DNA of 64,000 nt, taken from NCBI RefSeq assembly GCF_014654205.1, contig NZ_BNAW01000036.1, forward strand, positions 1 to 64,000, written 5' to 3'. The position numbers and the translations under genes are program-made. The DNA is from Amycolatopsis bullii (GTDB lineage: Bacteria > Actinomycetota > Actinomycetes > Mycobacteriales > Pseudonocardiaceae). The notes beneath the pieces were generated by a model, which did no database searches, was not told where the DNA came from, and worked only from the letters and a program-made list of their open reading frames with translations. Numbering within the stretch: position 1 is the stretch's first letter; every line of letters begins with the position of its first letter. This document shows positions 19,355 to 27,061 of this stretch, piece after piece.

Positions 19355-20320
19355 ATGAGCAAGCTGTCCGGTATCACCCCCTCCGGCCACGTCCACCTCG
19401 GCAACTACCTCGGGGCGGTCCGCCGCTGGGCCCTCGAGGGCGGTGCGGACGACCTGTACTTCGTCGCCGACCTGCACGGCATGACGACACCGCACAACCC
19501 GGCGAAGCTCCGATCTCTGGCCCGTGAGCAGCTGGCGGTGCTGATCGCCGCCGGCATCGATCCCGAGCACGTGTTCGTCCAGTCCGACCTGGCCCGCGAG
19601 CTGGGTGCGCTGACCTGGGTCCTGGAGTGCACCTGCAACTACGGCGAAGCGGCGCGGATGATCCAGTTCAAGGAGAAATCGAAAGGCCAGGCCGGGGTGC
19701 GGCTGTCGCTGCTGACGTACCCGGCGCTGATGGCCGCGGACATCCTGCTGCAGGGCGCCGACGAGGTGCCGGTCGGCGAGGACCAGCGGCAGCACGTCGA
19801 GCTGACGCGGACGCTGGCCAAGCGCTTCAACAGCACGTACGGAGACGTTTTCACCATCCCGCGCGCGGTGCTGCCGCCGGCCGGCGCGCGGGTGAAGGAC
19901 CTGGCCGACCCGACGCGCAAGATGTCGAAGTCGGCACGGGACGAGGTGGGCGTCGTGTTCGTGCTCGACGAGCCCGACCAGATCCGCCGCAAGATCCGCC
20001 GCGCGGTCACCGACGGCGGCTCGGTGCCGGTCCACGCCCCGGAGACCCGGCCGGGCATGGCGAACCTGCTGGAAATCCTGGCCGCCTGCCGGGGTGGCTC
20101 GCCCGCGGACCTGGCCTCGGAGTTCACCTCGTACGGAGCGGTGAAGGACGCCGTCGCCGACGCGGTGATCGAGGAGCTGCGGCCGTTGCGCGCGCGGGCG
20201 TCGGCGCTGCTCGACGACGTCGCCGAGCTGGACCGCGTGCGGAAGGCGGGTGCCGAGCGCGCCCGCGAGCGCGGCTCCCACCGGCTCGACGCGGCGCTGC
20301 GGATGATCGGGGCTAACTGA
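19355..20320 (+). CDS. trpS: Tryptophanyl-tRNA synthetase, probably the inducible auxiliary type
   Basis: The 321-residue class I synthetase charges tRNA-Trp. Its HIGH-type motif is HLGN (residues 14-17) and its KMSKS loop is complete (189-193). The ATG at 19355 follows GAAGGGAAGA. The first motif reads SGITPSG, whereas typical bacterial enzymes have Q where this has T8; H41 (DLHGMT) is kept. In Streptomyces coelicolor the auxiliary, indolmycin-resistant TrpRS is the copy controlled by a Trp attenuator, so this gene may be a counterpart. I infer that from regulation and the T8 substitution, not from a proven residue. A second, housekeeping trpS would then lie elsewhere. Confidence 0.93.
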   Translation: MSKLSGITPSGHVHLGNYLGAVRRWALEGGADDLYFVADLHGMTTPHNPAKLRSLAREQLAVLIAAGIDPEHVFVQSDLARELGALTWVLECTCNYGEAARMIQFKEKSKGQAGVRLSLLTYPALMAADILLQGADEVPVGEDQRQHVELTRTLAKRFNSTYGDVFTIPRAVLPPAGARVKDLADPTRKMSKSARDEVGVVFVLDEPDQIRRKIRRAVTDGGSVPVHAPETRPGMANLLEILAACRGGSPADLASEFTSYGAVKDAVADAVIEELRPLRARASALLDDVAELDRVRKAGAERARERGSHRLDAALRMIGAN

Positions 20321-20702
20321 GCAGCGCGCGGAAGGCCGGCAGCAGGATCCGGTCCGCGGGCAGCCAGTCGACGTCGTCGAGGTCGTCGGGCCCGAGCCAG
20401 CGCACGGCTCGGTGCTCGACGGCCCGCGGCTCTTCCCCCGGCGAAACGAGCGTCGCGGCGTAGATGCGGAGCACCTTCCCGCCGGGCAGCGCGATGTCCT
20501 CCCCGACCCGGCCGCCGACCTCGACGACGACGTCGAGCTCCTCGCTGCACTCGCGGGCCAGCGCGAAGGCCTCGGACTCCCCGTCTTCGACCCGGCCACC
20601 GGGCAGTTCCCACTGCCCCGCGTGCTTCGGCGGCCAGGCCCGCTGCTGGGCCAGCAGCTTGCCGTCCCGCACCAGGGCGGCTCCCACGATCACAGCGTTC
20701 AC
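20313..20702 (-). CDS. Nudix (MutT-like) nucleoside-triphosphate pyrophosphohydrolase
   Basis: The 129-residue enzyme contains a complete Nudix box, GGRVEDGESEAFALARECSEELDV, of the form G-x5-E-x7-R-E-U-x-E-E. LLAQQRAWPPKHAGQWELPGG immediately before it is typical of MutT/CTP pyrophosphohydrolase-like proteins that hydrolyse oxidised or non-canonical (d)NTPs. The start is GTG. Its 3' end overlaps the convergent trpS by 8 nt. Confidence 0.92.
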   Translation of the reverse strand: MNAVIVGAALVRDGKLLAQQRAWPPKHAGQWELPGGRVEDGESEAFALARECSEELDVVVEVGGRVGEDIALPGGKVLRIYAATLVSPGEEPRAVEHRAVRWLGPDDLDDVDWLPADRILLPAFRALLS

Positions 20703-20756
20703 AGTCCCGGAACTTACCCGGAAGCCCCACCCGCGGCCGCACGCCGTGTCGCCCCG

Positions 20757-20903
20757 CCAATCACGCGAGATGCCCTCCCAATCACGCGAGATGCCTCTCC
20801 AATCACGCGAGATGCCCCTTCAATCACGCGATCCGACCCTCCAGGCACGCAAACCGACCCTCCAGGCACGCAGACCGACCCCTCCGGGTACGCGAGCCGA
20901 CCG
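20757..20903 (-). repeat. 21-bp tandem repeat array, locus 2 (7 units, two subtypes)
   Basis: Seven units with an exact 21-bp period start at 20757, 20778, 20799, 20820, 20841, 20862 and 20883. The first three read CCAATCACGCGAGATGCC plus three variable bases. The fourth is a hybrid. Units 5-7 carry CCAGGCACGCAAACCGACC or its variants. The G-rich strand is the minus strand, the sense strand of the histidine kinase whose stop lies 6 bp away at 20909. An eighth, decayed unit extends over that stop. Confidence 0.88.
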
Positions 20904-20908
20904 TTCCG

Positions 20909-22228
20909 TCACGCCTCCCCGCCCGCGGCCGCGCGCCAGACGACCACGAACCGGGCACCGCCGTCCGGCGATTCGCTCACCTGGACCCGCCCTCCCCGGC
21001 GGCGCACCGTCTCCGCCACCATCGCCAGCCCCAGCCCCGTCCCACCCGACGACCGGGCCCGGTCGTCGGCTATCCGGTAGAACCGGTCGAACACCTTCTC
21101 GCGGTGCTCCGGCGCGATCCCCGGGCCGTCGTCGTCGACCACAACCCGCACCGAGGACCGCGACGCCAGCACCGACACCACGATCTGCCCGCGCGCGTAG
21201 CGGCACGCGTTGCGCAGCAGGTTGTCCAGCACCAGCTCCACCTCCGCGTGCGCCGAAGACGCCCACGCCTGCGCGACCGCCGTGCTCACCCGCGTCTCCG
21301 GTGCCCCCGCCGGCAGCCGCGCCACCGCCGAACGCACTTCGCTCACCAGCTCGACCGGGGAAGCCGGCGGCACCTCCCCCGCGTCCGAGCGGGCCAGCGA
21401 CAGCAGGCCGTCCAGCAGCGACGACAGCCGTTCCGCCTCGGTCAAGATGTCCGACAGCGTCTCCTGCGCCAGCTCCGGATCCGGGTTGGTCACCGCCACC
21501 TCGGCCTGCACCCGGATCGACGCGACCGGCGACCGCAGCTCGTGCGCGGCGTCGCCGGTGAAGCGCCGGAGCCGGTCGCTGGCCTGCTCCTGCCGCTCCA
21601 GCAGCGCGTTGAACTCCTCCGCCAGCGCCCGTAGCTCGTCGTGCGAGTCCGGCAGCGCCAGCCGCGCTCCCGGCGGCAGCGACCGCACCGATCCCCGCAT
21701 GCGTGCGACCGGCCGCAGCGACAGGCGCACCACCAGCCAGGTCGCGAACCCCGCCACCAGCGCCCCGATCGCCGCGACGACCACCAGCCACACGCCGCCG
21801 TAGTGCACCGCGGCCGCGAACCCGACCAGACCGGCCCCCGCGACGACCAGCCGTTGTGCCCCGTCGGGCGCGCTGACGACCGTGCCGAGGTACCGGGCGC
21901 CGTCCCGCTGCACCGGCTGTCCCGCCTTCAGCGTCGAGACGTCGGAGGGAGCCAGGCCCGTCGGCGTGCCGCCGTCCACCGGCGTGCCCGCGATGTCCAG
22001 CACCCGCAGCGTCACCGGCGCCGCGCCGGAAAGCGGCCGCCCGGCGCTCACCTCGGCACCGGCCGGGCCGAGCGCGGAGGAGAGCTCGCGGTCGACCGAG
22101 CCGATGAGCAGCGGCGAGAGGTTCGACGCGGCCAGTGTGGCCAGCCCGAGCAGGCAGGCCAGGGTGATCGTCGCGGCCAGCACGGTGATCCGGGCCTGCA
22201 GGGACCGGCCCCGCCACCAGGAGATCAC
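20909..22228 (-). CDS. Sensor histidine kinase
   Basis: The 439-residue kinase has a TM helix (about 13-35), an extracytoplasmic sensor loop of about 100 residues, a second TM region (about 130-168), a HAMP-like segment (LRPVARMRGSVRSL) and a HisKA domain with phospho-acceptor H229 in DAAHELRSPVAS. The ATPase domain has N (LDNLLRNACRYA), G1 (DDDGPGIAPEHREKVFDRFYR) and G2 (GGTGLGLAM) boxes. It overlaps the response regulator gene by 4 nt. The signal is unknown. The divergent secreted protein and ABC exporter are likely targets. Confidence 0.93.
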   Translation of the reverse strand: MISWWRGRSLQARITVLAATITLACLLGLATLAASNLSPLLIGSVDRELSSALGPAGAEVSAGRPLSGAAPVTLRVLDIAGTPVDGGTPTGLAPSDVSTLKAGQPVQRDGARYLGTVVSAPDGAQRLVVAGAGLVGFAAAVHYGGVWLVVVAAIGALVAGFATWLVVRLSLRPVARMRGSVRSLPPGARLALPDSHDELRALAEEFNALLERQEQASDRLRRFTGDAAHELRSPVASIRVQAEVAVTNPDPELAQETLSDILTEAERLSSLLDGLLSLARSDAGEVPPASPVELVSEVRSAVARLPAGAPETRVSTAVAQAWASSAHAEVELVLDNLLRNACRYARGQIVVSVLASRSSVRVVVDDDGPGIAPEHREKVFDRFYRIADDRARSSGGTGLGLAMVAETVRRRGGRVQVSESPDGGARFVVVWRAAAGGEA

Positions 22229-22941
22229 GGCGTGATGACCTCGTCGAGCTGCGCGTCGGAGGCCAGGTAGCCGTGCCCGCGCACGGTCCGCAGCAACGCG
22301 CCGGCCCCGACCGCGTCCAGCTTGCGGCGCACGTACCCGACGTAGACCTCGACGAGGTTGCGGGTCACCGCCTGCTCCTCGCCCCAGACCGCGCGCAGCA
22401 GCTCGTCCTTCGTCACGACCGTGCCCGCCCGGCCGACGAGGACCTCCAGCAGCGCGAACTCCCGTGGGCTCAGCGCCACCTCTTCGTCGTGCCAGTGCAC
22501 CTGCCGCAGCCCGCGGTCGACGGCCAGCGCGCCGAGCCGCAGCGTGCCGCGGCCGGCTTCCGGCCCGGCCCGGCGCAGCACCGCGCGGACCTGCGCGACC
22601 AGCACCACGAACGAGAACGGCTTGACGAGGTACCCGTCGGCGCCGAGGTCGAGGCCGTCAGCCTGGTCGATCTCGCCGTCCTTGGCCGAGACGAGCAGCA
22701 CCGGCGTGGTGACGCCGTCCTTGCGCAGCCGCTCCAGCACGCGGTAGCCGGACAGGCCCGGCAGCATGATGTCGAGCAGGACGACGTCGAACGAGCCCGT
22801 GCCCGCCAGCTGCAGGCCGGTGGGCCCGTCCGCGGCGGTGACCACGTCCATGCCCTCCGCGCGCAGCCCGCGTTGCAGGGCCTTGCGCACGCCCGGTTCG
22901 TCGTCGACCACCAGCACCCGAGGTTTCACGAGACTCATCAT
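22225..22941 (-). CDS. OmpR/PhoB-family response regulator
   Basis: The 238-residue protein has a receiver domain with acidic pocket DDE (13-15), phospho-acceptor D57 in VLLDIMLPG, a conserved Ser (LLVSAKD) and Lys (YLVKPFSF). A winged-helix DNA-binding domain follows (LSPREFALLEVLVGRAGTVVTKDEL, then VYVGYVRRKLD). Two ATG codons are adjacent at 22941 and 22938, so the start may be one codon later. It is transcribed with the kinase and divergently from the LolA-like gene. Confidence 0.94.
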   Translation of the reverse strand: MMSLVKPRVLVVDDEPGVRKALQRGLRAEGMDVVTAADGPTGLQLAGTGSFDVVLLDIMLPGLSGYRVLERLRKDGVTTPVLLVSAKDGEIDQADGLDLGADGYLVKPFSFVVLVAQVRAVLRRAGPEAGRGTLRLGALAVDRGLRQVHWHDEEVALSPREFALLEVLVGRAGTVVTKDELLRAVWGEEQAVTRNLVEVYVGYVRRKLDAVGAGALLRTVRGHGYLASDAQLDEVITP

Positions 22942-22969
22942 GGCCGGTTTGCGCAGGTCGTGCGTCGGT

Positions 22970-23019
22970 TCTCAGCGCGATCTCAGCCGGGGAGGGAGAA
23001 CCTTCAGGGGTATCTCAGC
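22970..23019. promoter_or_regulatory. Phased TCTCAGC direct repeats, probable response-regulator operator
   Basis: TCTCAGC occurs at 22970-22976, 22981-22987 and 23013-23019, spaced 11 and 32 bp apart. A weaker copy (CTTCAGG) at 23002-23008 falls on the same period, so the sites lie on one DNA face. OmpR-family regulators bind such direct repeats. The cluster lies between the regulator start (22941) and the divergent LolA-like gene start (23090). Confidence 0.55.
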
Positions 23020-23089
23020 CTCGAGAGGGAAGCGTCGGTGCCAGGGAGCCGGGCACACTCGAGCCCGGGAACACCACAGGGAGAGACGC

Positions 23090-24187
23090 ATGAAACCGAA
23101 GACGAAGGGCATCACCGCCGCGGTCCTCGGCACCGCGCTCGGTGCCGGCGGGCTCGCGTTCGTCGCGATGCCGGCCAGCGCCGACGACAAGCCGGCGCTG
23201 CCGCAGGTGAGCGCCGAGGACCTGGTCCAGTCGGTGGTGAAGGCGAAGCCGGGCGCGTTCGACGGCACGCTGAAGGTGAGCAACGACCTGGGCCTGCCCG
23301 CGGTGGGGAACGCGGTGCCGGGCGCCCAGGCGCTGAACATGGACTCGGCGCACATCTTCACCGACGGCGCGGGCAAGAGCCGGCTGGCCGTCACGCAGGG
23401 CGCGAGCCAGGAGACCGTGGTCCACGACGGCACCACCGTGTGGGACTACAGCTCCAAGACCAACACCGCGACCAAGGTCACCATCCCGGCCGACGTCGCC
23501 CAGCGGAAGGGCGCGGGCAGCGACAAGACCGCCGACCCGCTGGCGGCGTCGACGGAACTGCTCGCGAAGGTCCGCGAGAGCAGCACGGTCTCGGTCGACG
23601 GCACCGCGAGCGTGGCCGGCCGCCCGGCCTACGAGCTGGTCCTGACGCCGAAGCCGACCGAGCGGACGCTGCTGCGCGAGATCCGCGTCGCGGTCGACTC
23701 GCAGACGCGGATGCCGCTGCGGGTGTCGGTGCTGAGCAACGGCACGGCGACGCCGGCGCTCGAGGTCGCGTTCACCGAGATCGAGTTCAAGCAGCAGCCC
23801 GCCGACCTCTTCACCTTCACCCCGCCGAAGGGCGCCAAGGTGCAGGAGAAGACGCCGCAGGTCGACCAGCACGCCAAGGACCTGGCCGAGCAGGCCAAGC
23901 AGGACGTCGAGGTCGTCGGCGACGGCTGGGACACCGTCGTCACCGGCAAGGTCCCGGCGGACGCGCTGAACGCGGCGCCGAAGCAGCAGTCCGGCCGGGA
24001 GGGCCGGGGCGCCAACGCCGACCCGAAGGCGCTGCTCGAGCGGTTCGGCAAGAAGGTCAACGGCGCCTGGGGCAGCGGCTACCTGTTCACCACGAAGGTG
24101 GGCAGCGCGGTGCTGACCGACGACGGCCGGTTCGCCGCCGGCGCGGTGCCGGAGCAGGTCCTGTACGAAGCGCTGGGTCAGAAGTGA
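23090..24187 (+). CDS. Secreted LolA-like / DUF2092-type protein
   Basis: The 365-residue protein has a Sec signal (KGITAAVLGTALGAGGLAFVAMPASA, cleaved near residue 30) and no lipobox. The mature part resembles the LolA/LppX-type half-barrel proteins often paired with two-component systems in actinomycetes: VVHDGTTVWDYSSKTNTATK, LREIRVAVDSQTRMPLRVSV and FTEIEFKQQPADLFTFTPPKG. Such folds bind lipids, but binding here is inferred. The stop overlaps the next gene (GTGA), linking it to the ABC exporter. The chosen ATG has GGGAGAG upstream. Confidence 0.85.
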   Translation: MKPKTKGITAAVLGTALGAGGLAFVAMPASADDKPALPQVSAEDLVQSVVKAKPGAFDGTLKVSNDLGLPAVGNAVPGAQALNMDSAHIFTDGAGKSRLAVTQGASQETVVHDGTTVWDYSSKTNTATKVTIPADVAQRKGAGSDKTADPLAASTELLAKVRESSTVSVDGTASVAGRPAYELVLTPKPTERTLLREIRVAVDSQTRMPLRVSVLSNGTATPALEVAFTEIEFKQQPADLFTFTPPKGAKVQEKTPQVDQHAKDLAEQAKQDVEVVGDGWDTVVTGKVPADALNAAPKQQSGREGRGANADPKALLERFGKKVNGAWGSGYLFTTKVGSAVLTDDGRFAAGAVPEQVLYEALGQK

Positions 24188-25161
24188 CCAGCACGACCTC
24201 GGTCGAGTCCGGGGCGGAGATCTCCGCGGAGGTCTCCGCCCCGGCGGTTCCGCTCGCCGCGCGGACCCGGGGACTGCGCAAGGTGTACGGCAGCACCGTC
24301 GCGGTGGACCACGTCGACCTCGACATCCCGGCCGGTGCGGTCGTGGGGATGCTGGGGCCGAACGGCTCGGGCAAGACGACCACGATCCGGATGCTGCTCG
24401 GCCTGGTCCGGCCGACCGAGGGCGAGGTCGAGCTGCTCGGCCGTCCGATGCCGGACGCCGCCGCGCACGCGCTGCCGGACGTCGGCGCGCTGGTCGAGGG
24501 GCCGGGCTTCCACCCGTTCCTGTCCGGGCGCGACAACCTGCTGCGCTTCGCCGCGGCGGAACCGCGGCTGTCGTCGGCCGGGATTCCGTCCGCAGTGGAC
24601 TCGGCGCTGGAGCGCGTCGGGCTGACCGGGGCGGCGCGGCGGCGGTACAAGGGGTATTCGCTCGGCATGAAGCAGCGGCTCGGGCTCGCTTCGGCGTTGC
24701 TGGTGCCACGGAAGATGGTCGTGCTCGACGAGCCGACCAACGGCCTCGATCCTGCGGGTACCAGGGAGATCCGCAGGATCGTCGCCGAGCTGCACGCCGA
24801 GGGCGTCACCGTGCTCGTGTCGTCGCACCTGCTGGCCGAGGTCGAAGCGACCTGCACGCACGTCGCCGTGCTGCAGTCCGGGAACGTCGTCGCGCAGGGC
24901 GAGCTGGCGGAGCTGCTGGAGTCCGGGAACGCGGCCCTGCTGGTCCGCACGCCGGACGCGGAACAGGCGGTGGAAGTGCTGCGGGAGAACCGGATCGGCG
25001 CCCGGCTGACGCCGGACGGCATCCGGGCCGACCTCACCGCGGCCGAGGCGCCGCGGGTGCTGCAGGTCCTGGTGGGCGCGGGGGTCGCGGTCCACGAGGC
25101 GACGCGGGCCCGCACCGGCCTGGAAGACCTGTTCGCGCGGCTCACGGAGGGGGCGGAATGA
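24184..25161 (+). CDS. ABC transporter ATP-binding protein (CcmA/ABC-2 exporter type)
   Basis: The 325-residue ATPase has Walker A GPNGSGKTTT (about 57-66), a signature YSLGMKQRLGLA in which LG replaces SG as is usual in this subfamily, Walker B MVVLDEPTNGLDPAGTREI and the H-loop SSHLLAEVEA. A C-terminal extension is typical of drug/lipid exporter ATPases. An N-terminal tail rich in Ser/Glu/Ala precedes the domain. It should energise the adjacent permease, whose ATG overlaps this stop. Confidence 0.93.
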   Translation: MTSTTSVESGAEISAEVSAPAVPLAARTRGLRKVYGSTVAVDHVDLDIPAGAVVGMLGPNGSGKTTTIRMLLGLVRPTEGEVELLGRPMPDAAAHALPDVGALVEGPGFHPFLSGRDNLLRFAAAEPRLSSAGIPSAVDSALERVGLTGAARRRYKGYSLGMKQRLGLASALLVPRKMVVLDEPTNGLDPAGTREIRRIVAELHAEGVTVLVSSHLLAEVEATCTHVAVLQSGNVVAQGELAELLESGNAALLVRTPDAEQAVEVLRENRIGARLTPDGIRADLTAAEAPRVLQVLVGAGVAVHEATRARTGLEDLFARLTEGAE

Positions 25162-26036
25162 CTGCCGTCTTGGAAGCACCGGCGGTCCGCACGGGCCACG
25201 ACACGGTGCCGTTGCCGCGGTTGCTCGCGGCGGAGCTGCGCTGGATCTTCCGGCGCCCGCGCACGCTGGCCGTGCTGGGGCTCCTGGCGCTGATCCCGGT
25301 GGTGATCGGCATCGGGCTGACGCTGGTGGACGACACGGGTCCGCAGGGTGGCGGCCCGGACGACGGCGGCGGAGCGCTGCTGGCGTCGGCGGTGAACAAC
25401 GCGTTCGTGCTGCCGATCGCGGCGATCGTGATGTCGCTGGCGCTGCTGCTGCCGCTGGCCTCGGCGATGGCGGGCGCGGACGCGATCGCGGGCGAGACGT
25501 CCCACGGAACGTTGCGCGGCTGGCTGATCGCGCCGGTCGGCCGGGGGCGCCTGCTGGCGGTCAAGGCGTTCGGCGTCGCGACGGTGTCGGTGGTTTCGGT
25601 GCTGGCGATGTGCGTGACGGGCGTGGTGACCGGCCTGATCATCAACGGCACGGATTCGCTGTTCACGCTGTCGGGCACGACGTTGTCCCTCGGCGGCGCG
25701 CTGGTGCGGATCCTGCTGGTGGCGGGCTGGGTGGTGCTGCAGCTGTGGGCGGTCGGCGCGGTGGCGCTGGCCATCTCCAGCTGGACGGAACACCCGATGC
25801 TGGTGGTGGCGTCGGTGCTGGCGGGCGACATCGTGTTCACCATCCTCGGGTTCCTGACGTCGCTGGACTGGCTGCACCCGTTCCTGTTGACGCAGAACTG
25901 GTCGATGGCGCCGGCCGAGGTGCTGCAGGACCCGATGGGCACGCAGATGCTGGGCGAGGGCGCGTTGCGCGCGGCTTGCTACATCGTGATCGGGCTGTCG
26001 CTGGCCTACGCGAGGTTGTCCACTCGGGACGGCTGA
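25158..26036 (+). CDS. ABC-2 type exporter permease
   Basis: The 292-residue membrane protein has about six hydrophobic segments, starting after an N-terminal amphipathic region (LLAAELRWIFRRPRT). A periplasmic loop rich in Gly/Asp precedes the second helix. GADAIAGETSHGTLRGWLIAPVGRGRLLAVKA is the conserved cytoplasmic motif of ABC-2 permeases. It is third in the operon after the LolA-like protein and ATPase. Substrate is unknown; envelope lipid or drug export are possibilities. Confidence 0.9.
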   Translation: MTAVLEAPAVRTGHDTVPLPRLLAAELRWIFRRPRTLAVLGLLALIPVVIGIGLTLVDDTGPQGGGPDDGGGALLASAVNNAFVLPIAAIVMSLALLLPLASAMAGADAIAGETSHGTLRGWLIAPVGRGRLLAVKAFGVATVSVVSVLAMCVTGVVTGLIINGTDSLFTLSGTTLSLGGALVRILLVAGWVVLQLWAVGAVALAISSWTEHPMLVVASVLAGDIVFTILGFLTSLDWLHPFLLTQNWSMAPAEVLQDPMGTQMLGEGALRAACYIVIGLSLAYARLSTRDG

Positions 26037-26044
26037 GGTTCTTC

Positions 26045-26081
26045 CCCGGACGGCTAGCCGATCAGCGCGATGCCGTCCGGG
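26045..26081. terminator. Possible bidirectional terminator between convergent operons
   Basis: CCCGGACGGC at 26045-26054 and GCCGTCCGGG at 26072-26081 form a perfect 10-bp stem with a 17-nt loop. It covers the thiQ stop codon and the end of the exporter operon. There is no U-run. Confidence 0.4.
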
Positions 26082-27061
26082 TCGAACTGCAGCTTCACCG
26101 CGTCCCCGGCGCGCAGGTCCGACGCCGCCGGGGCGACCGCGTCCACAGTGGATTCCGCGAGTTTCACCACCAGCCGCACGTGTTCCCGACGGTGCACCGC
26201 CGCGACGACTTCGCCCGGCACTCCTTCGGTCGCGACGCGCAGCGCGTGCGGCCGCAGGCCCAGCCGCACCGGGCCGTCGCCGACGTCCGGGAGGGTCACT
26301 TCGCCGAGGGATGTGCGCACGCGCCCGTCCGCGGCGGTGCCGTCCACGAACGTCGTCACGCCGAGAAACCGGGCGACGGTGTCGTCCGCGGGGTTCCGCC
26401 AGACCCTCCGGACCGCGCCCTCCTGGCGGACCTCGCCCGCGTCCAGCACCGCGACCCGGTCGGCCAGGGTGAACGCCTCTTCCTGGTCGTGCGTCACCAG
26501 CAGGGCCGTGATCTTGCTGCGCCGCAACAGGTCCGCCAGGTCGATCGCCAGCTGCTCCCGCAGGCCGGCGTCCAAACCGGACAGTGGCTCGTCCAGCAGG
26601 AGCAATCGCGGCTTCGGCGCCAGGGCCCTGGCCAGCGCGACCCGCTGCGCCTGCCCGCCCGACAACTCCGTCACCCGGCGCTTCTCGAAGCCGGACAGCC
26701 CGACCAGCTCCAGCAGCTCGGCGACCCGCGGCGCCCACTGCGTGCGAGGGACGCCGTGCATGCGCAGGCCGAACGCGATGTTCGCGGCGACGTCGCGGTG
26801 GGTGAACAGCTGGCCGTCCTGGAACACCAGGCCGAAGCTACGCCGGTGGACCGGGACCGCGCCGAGGTCCTCGCCGTCCCAGCTCACCGAGCCGCGCGCG
26901 GACGGCTCGAGGCCGGTGATCGCGCGCAGCAGCGTCGACTTGCCCGAACCCGACGGGCCGAGCAGGGCCAGCACCTCGCCGTCGGCGATGTCCAGCCGGG
27001 CGTCCCGGACCGCCGCGAACGTTCCGTAGTGGACGGTCAAGTCCCGTACCGACAACGCCAT
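26054..27061 (-). CDS. thiQ: Thiamine ABC transporter ATP-binding protein (ThiQ-like)
   Basis: The 335-residue ATPase has Walker A GPSGSGKST (35-43), signature LSGGQAQRVALARAL, Walker B LLLLDEPLSGLD and H-loop VTHDQEEAF. A C-terminal TOBE-like extension (about 240-335) makes it longer than E. coli ThiQ (about 230 residues) and like the FbpC/PotA group. Assignment to thiamine rests on the ThiB and ThiP partners and the TPP riboswitch at the operon head. Its ATG overlaps the permease stop. Confidence 0.88.
   Translation of the reverse strand: MALSVRDLTVHYGTFAAVRDARLDIADGEVLALLGPSGSGKSTLLRAITGLEPSARGSVSWDGEDLGAVPVHRRSFGLVFQDGQLFTHRDVAANIAFGLRMHGVPRTQWAPRVAELLELVGLSGFEKRRVTELSGGQAQRVALARALAPKPRLLLLDEPLSGLDAGLREQLAIDLADLLRRSKITALLVTHDQEEAFTLADRVAVLDAGEVRQEGAVRRVWRNPADDTVARFLGVTTFVDGTAADGRVRTSLGEVTLPDVGDGPVRLGLRPHALRVATEGVPGEVVAAVHRREHVRLVVKLAESTVDAVAPAASDLRAGDAVKLQFDPDGIALIG

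Noticed and set aside
19219..19355. T-box riboswitch before trpS
   Set aside because: The leader is far too short and lacks the stem I/specifier and TGG-N-A T-box motif; a Trp-rich leader peptide with alternative hairpins explains it.
20757..20903. CRISPR array
   Set aside because: The 21-bp units abut with no unique spacers, and no cas genes are near.
20757..20903. Heptad-repeat peptide encoded by the 21-bp repeat
   Set aside because: A frame with 7-residue repeats exists, because 21 is divisible by 3, but it has no start or ribosome site of its own and the arrays always lie after genes.
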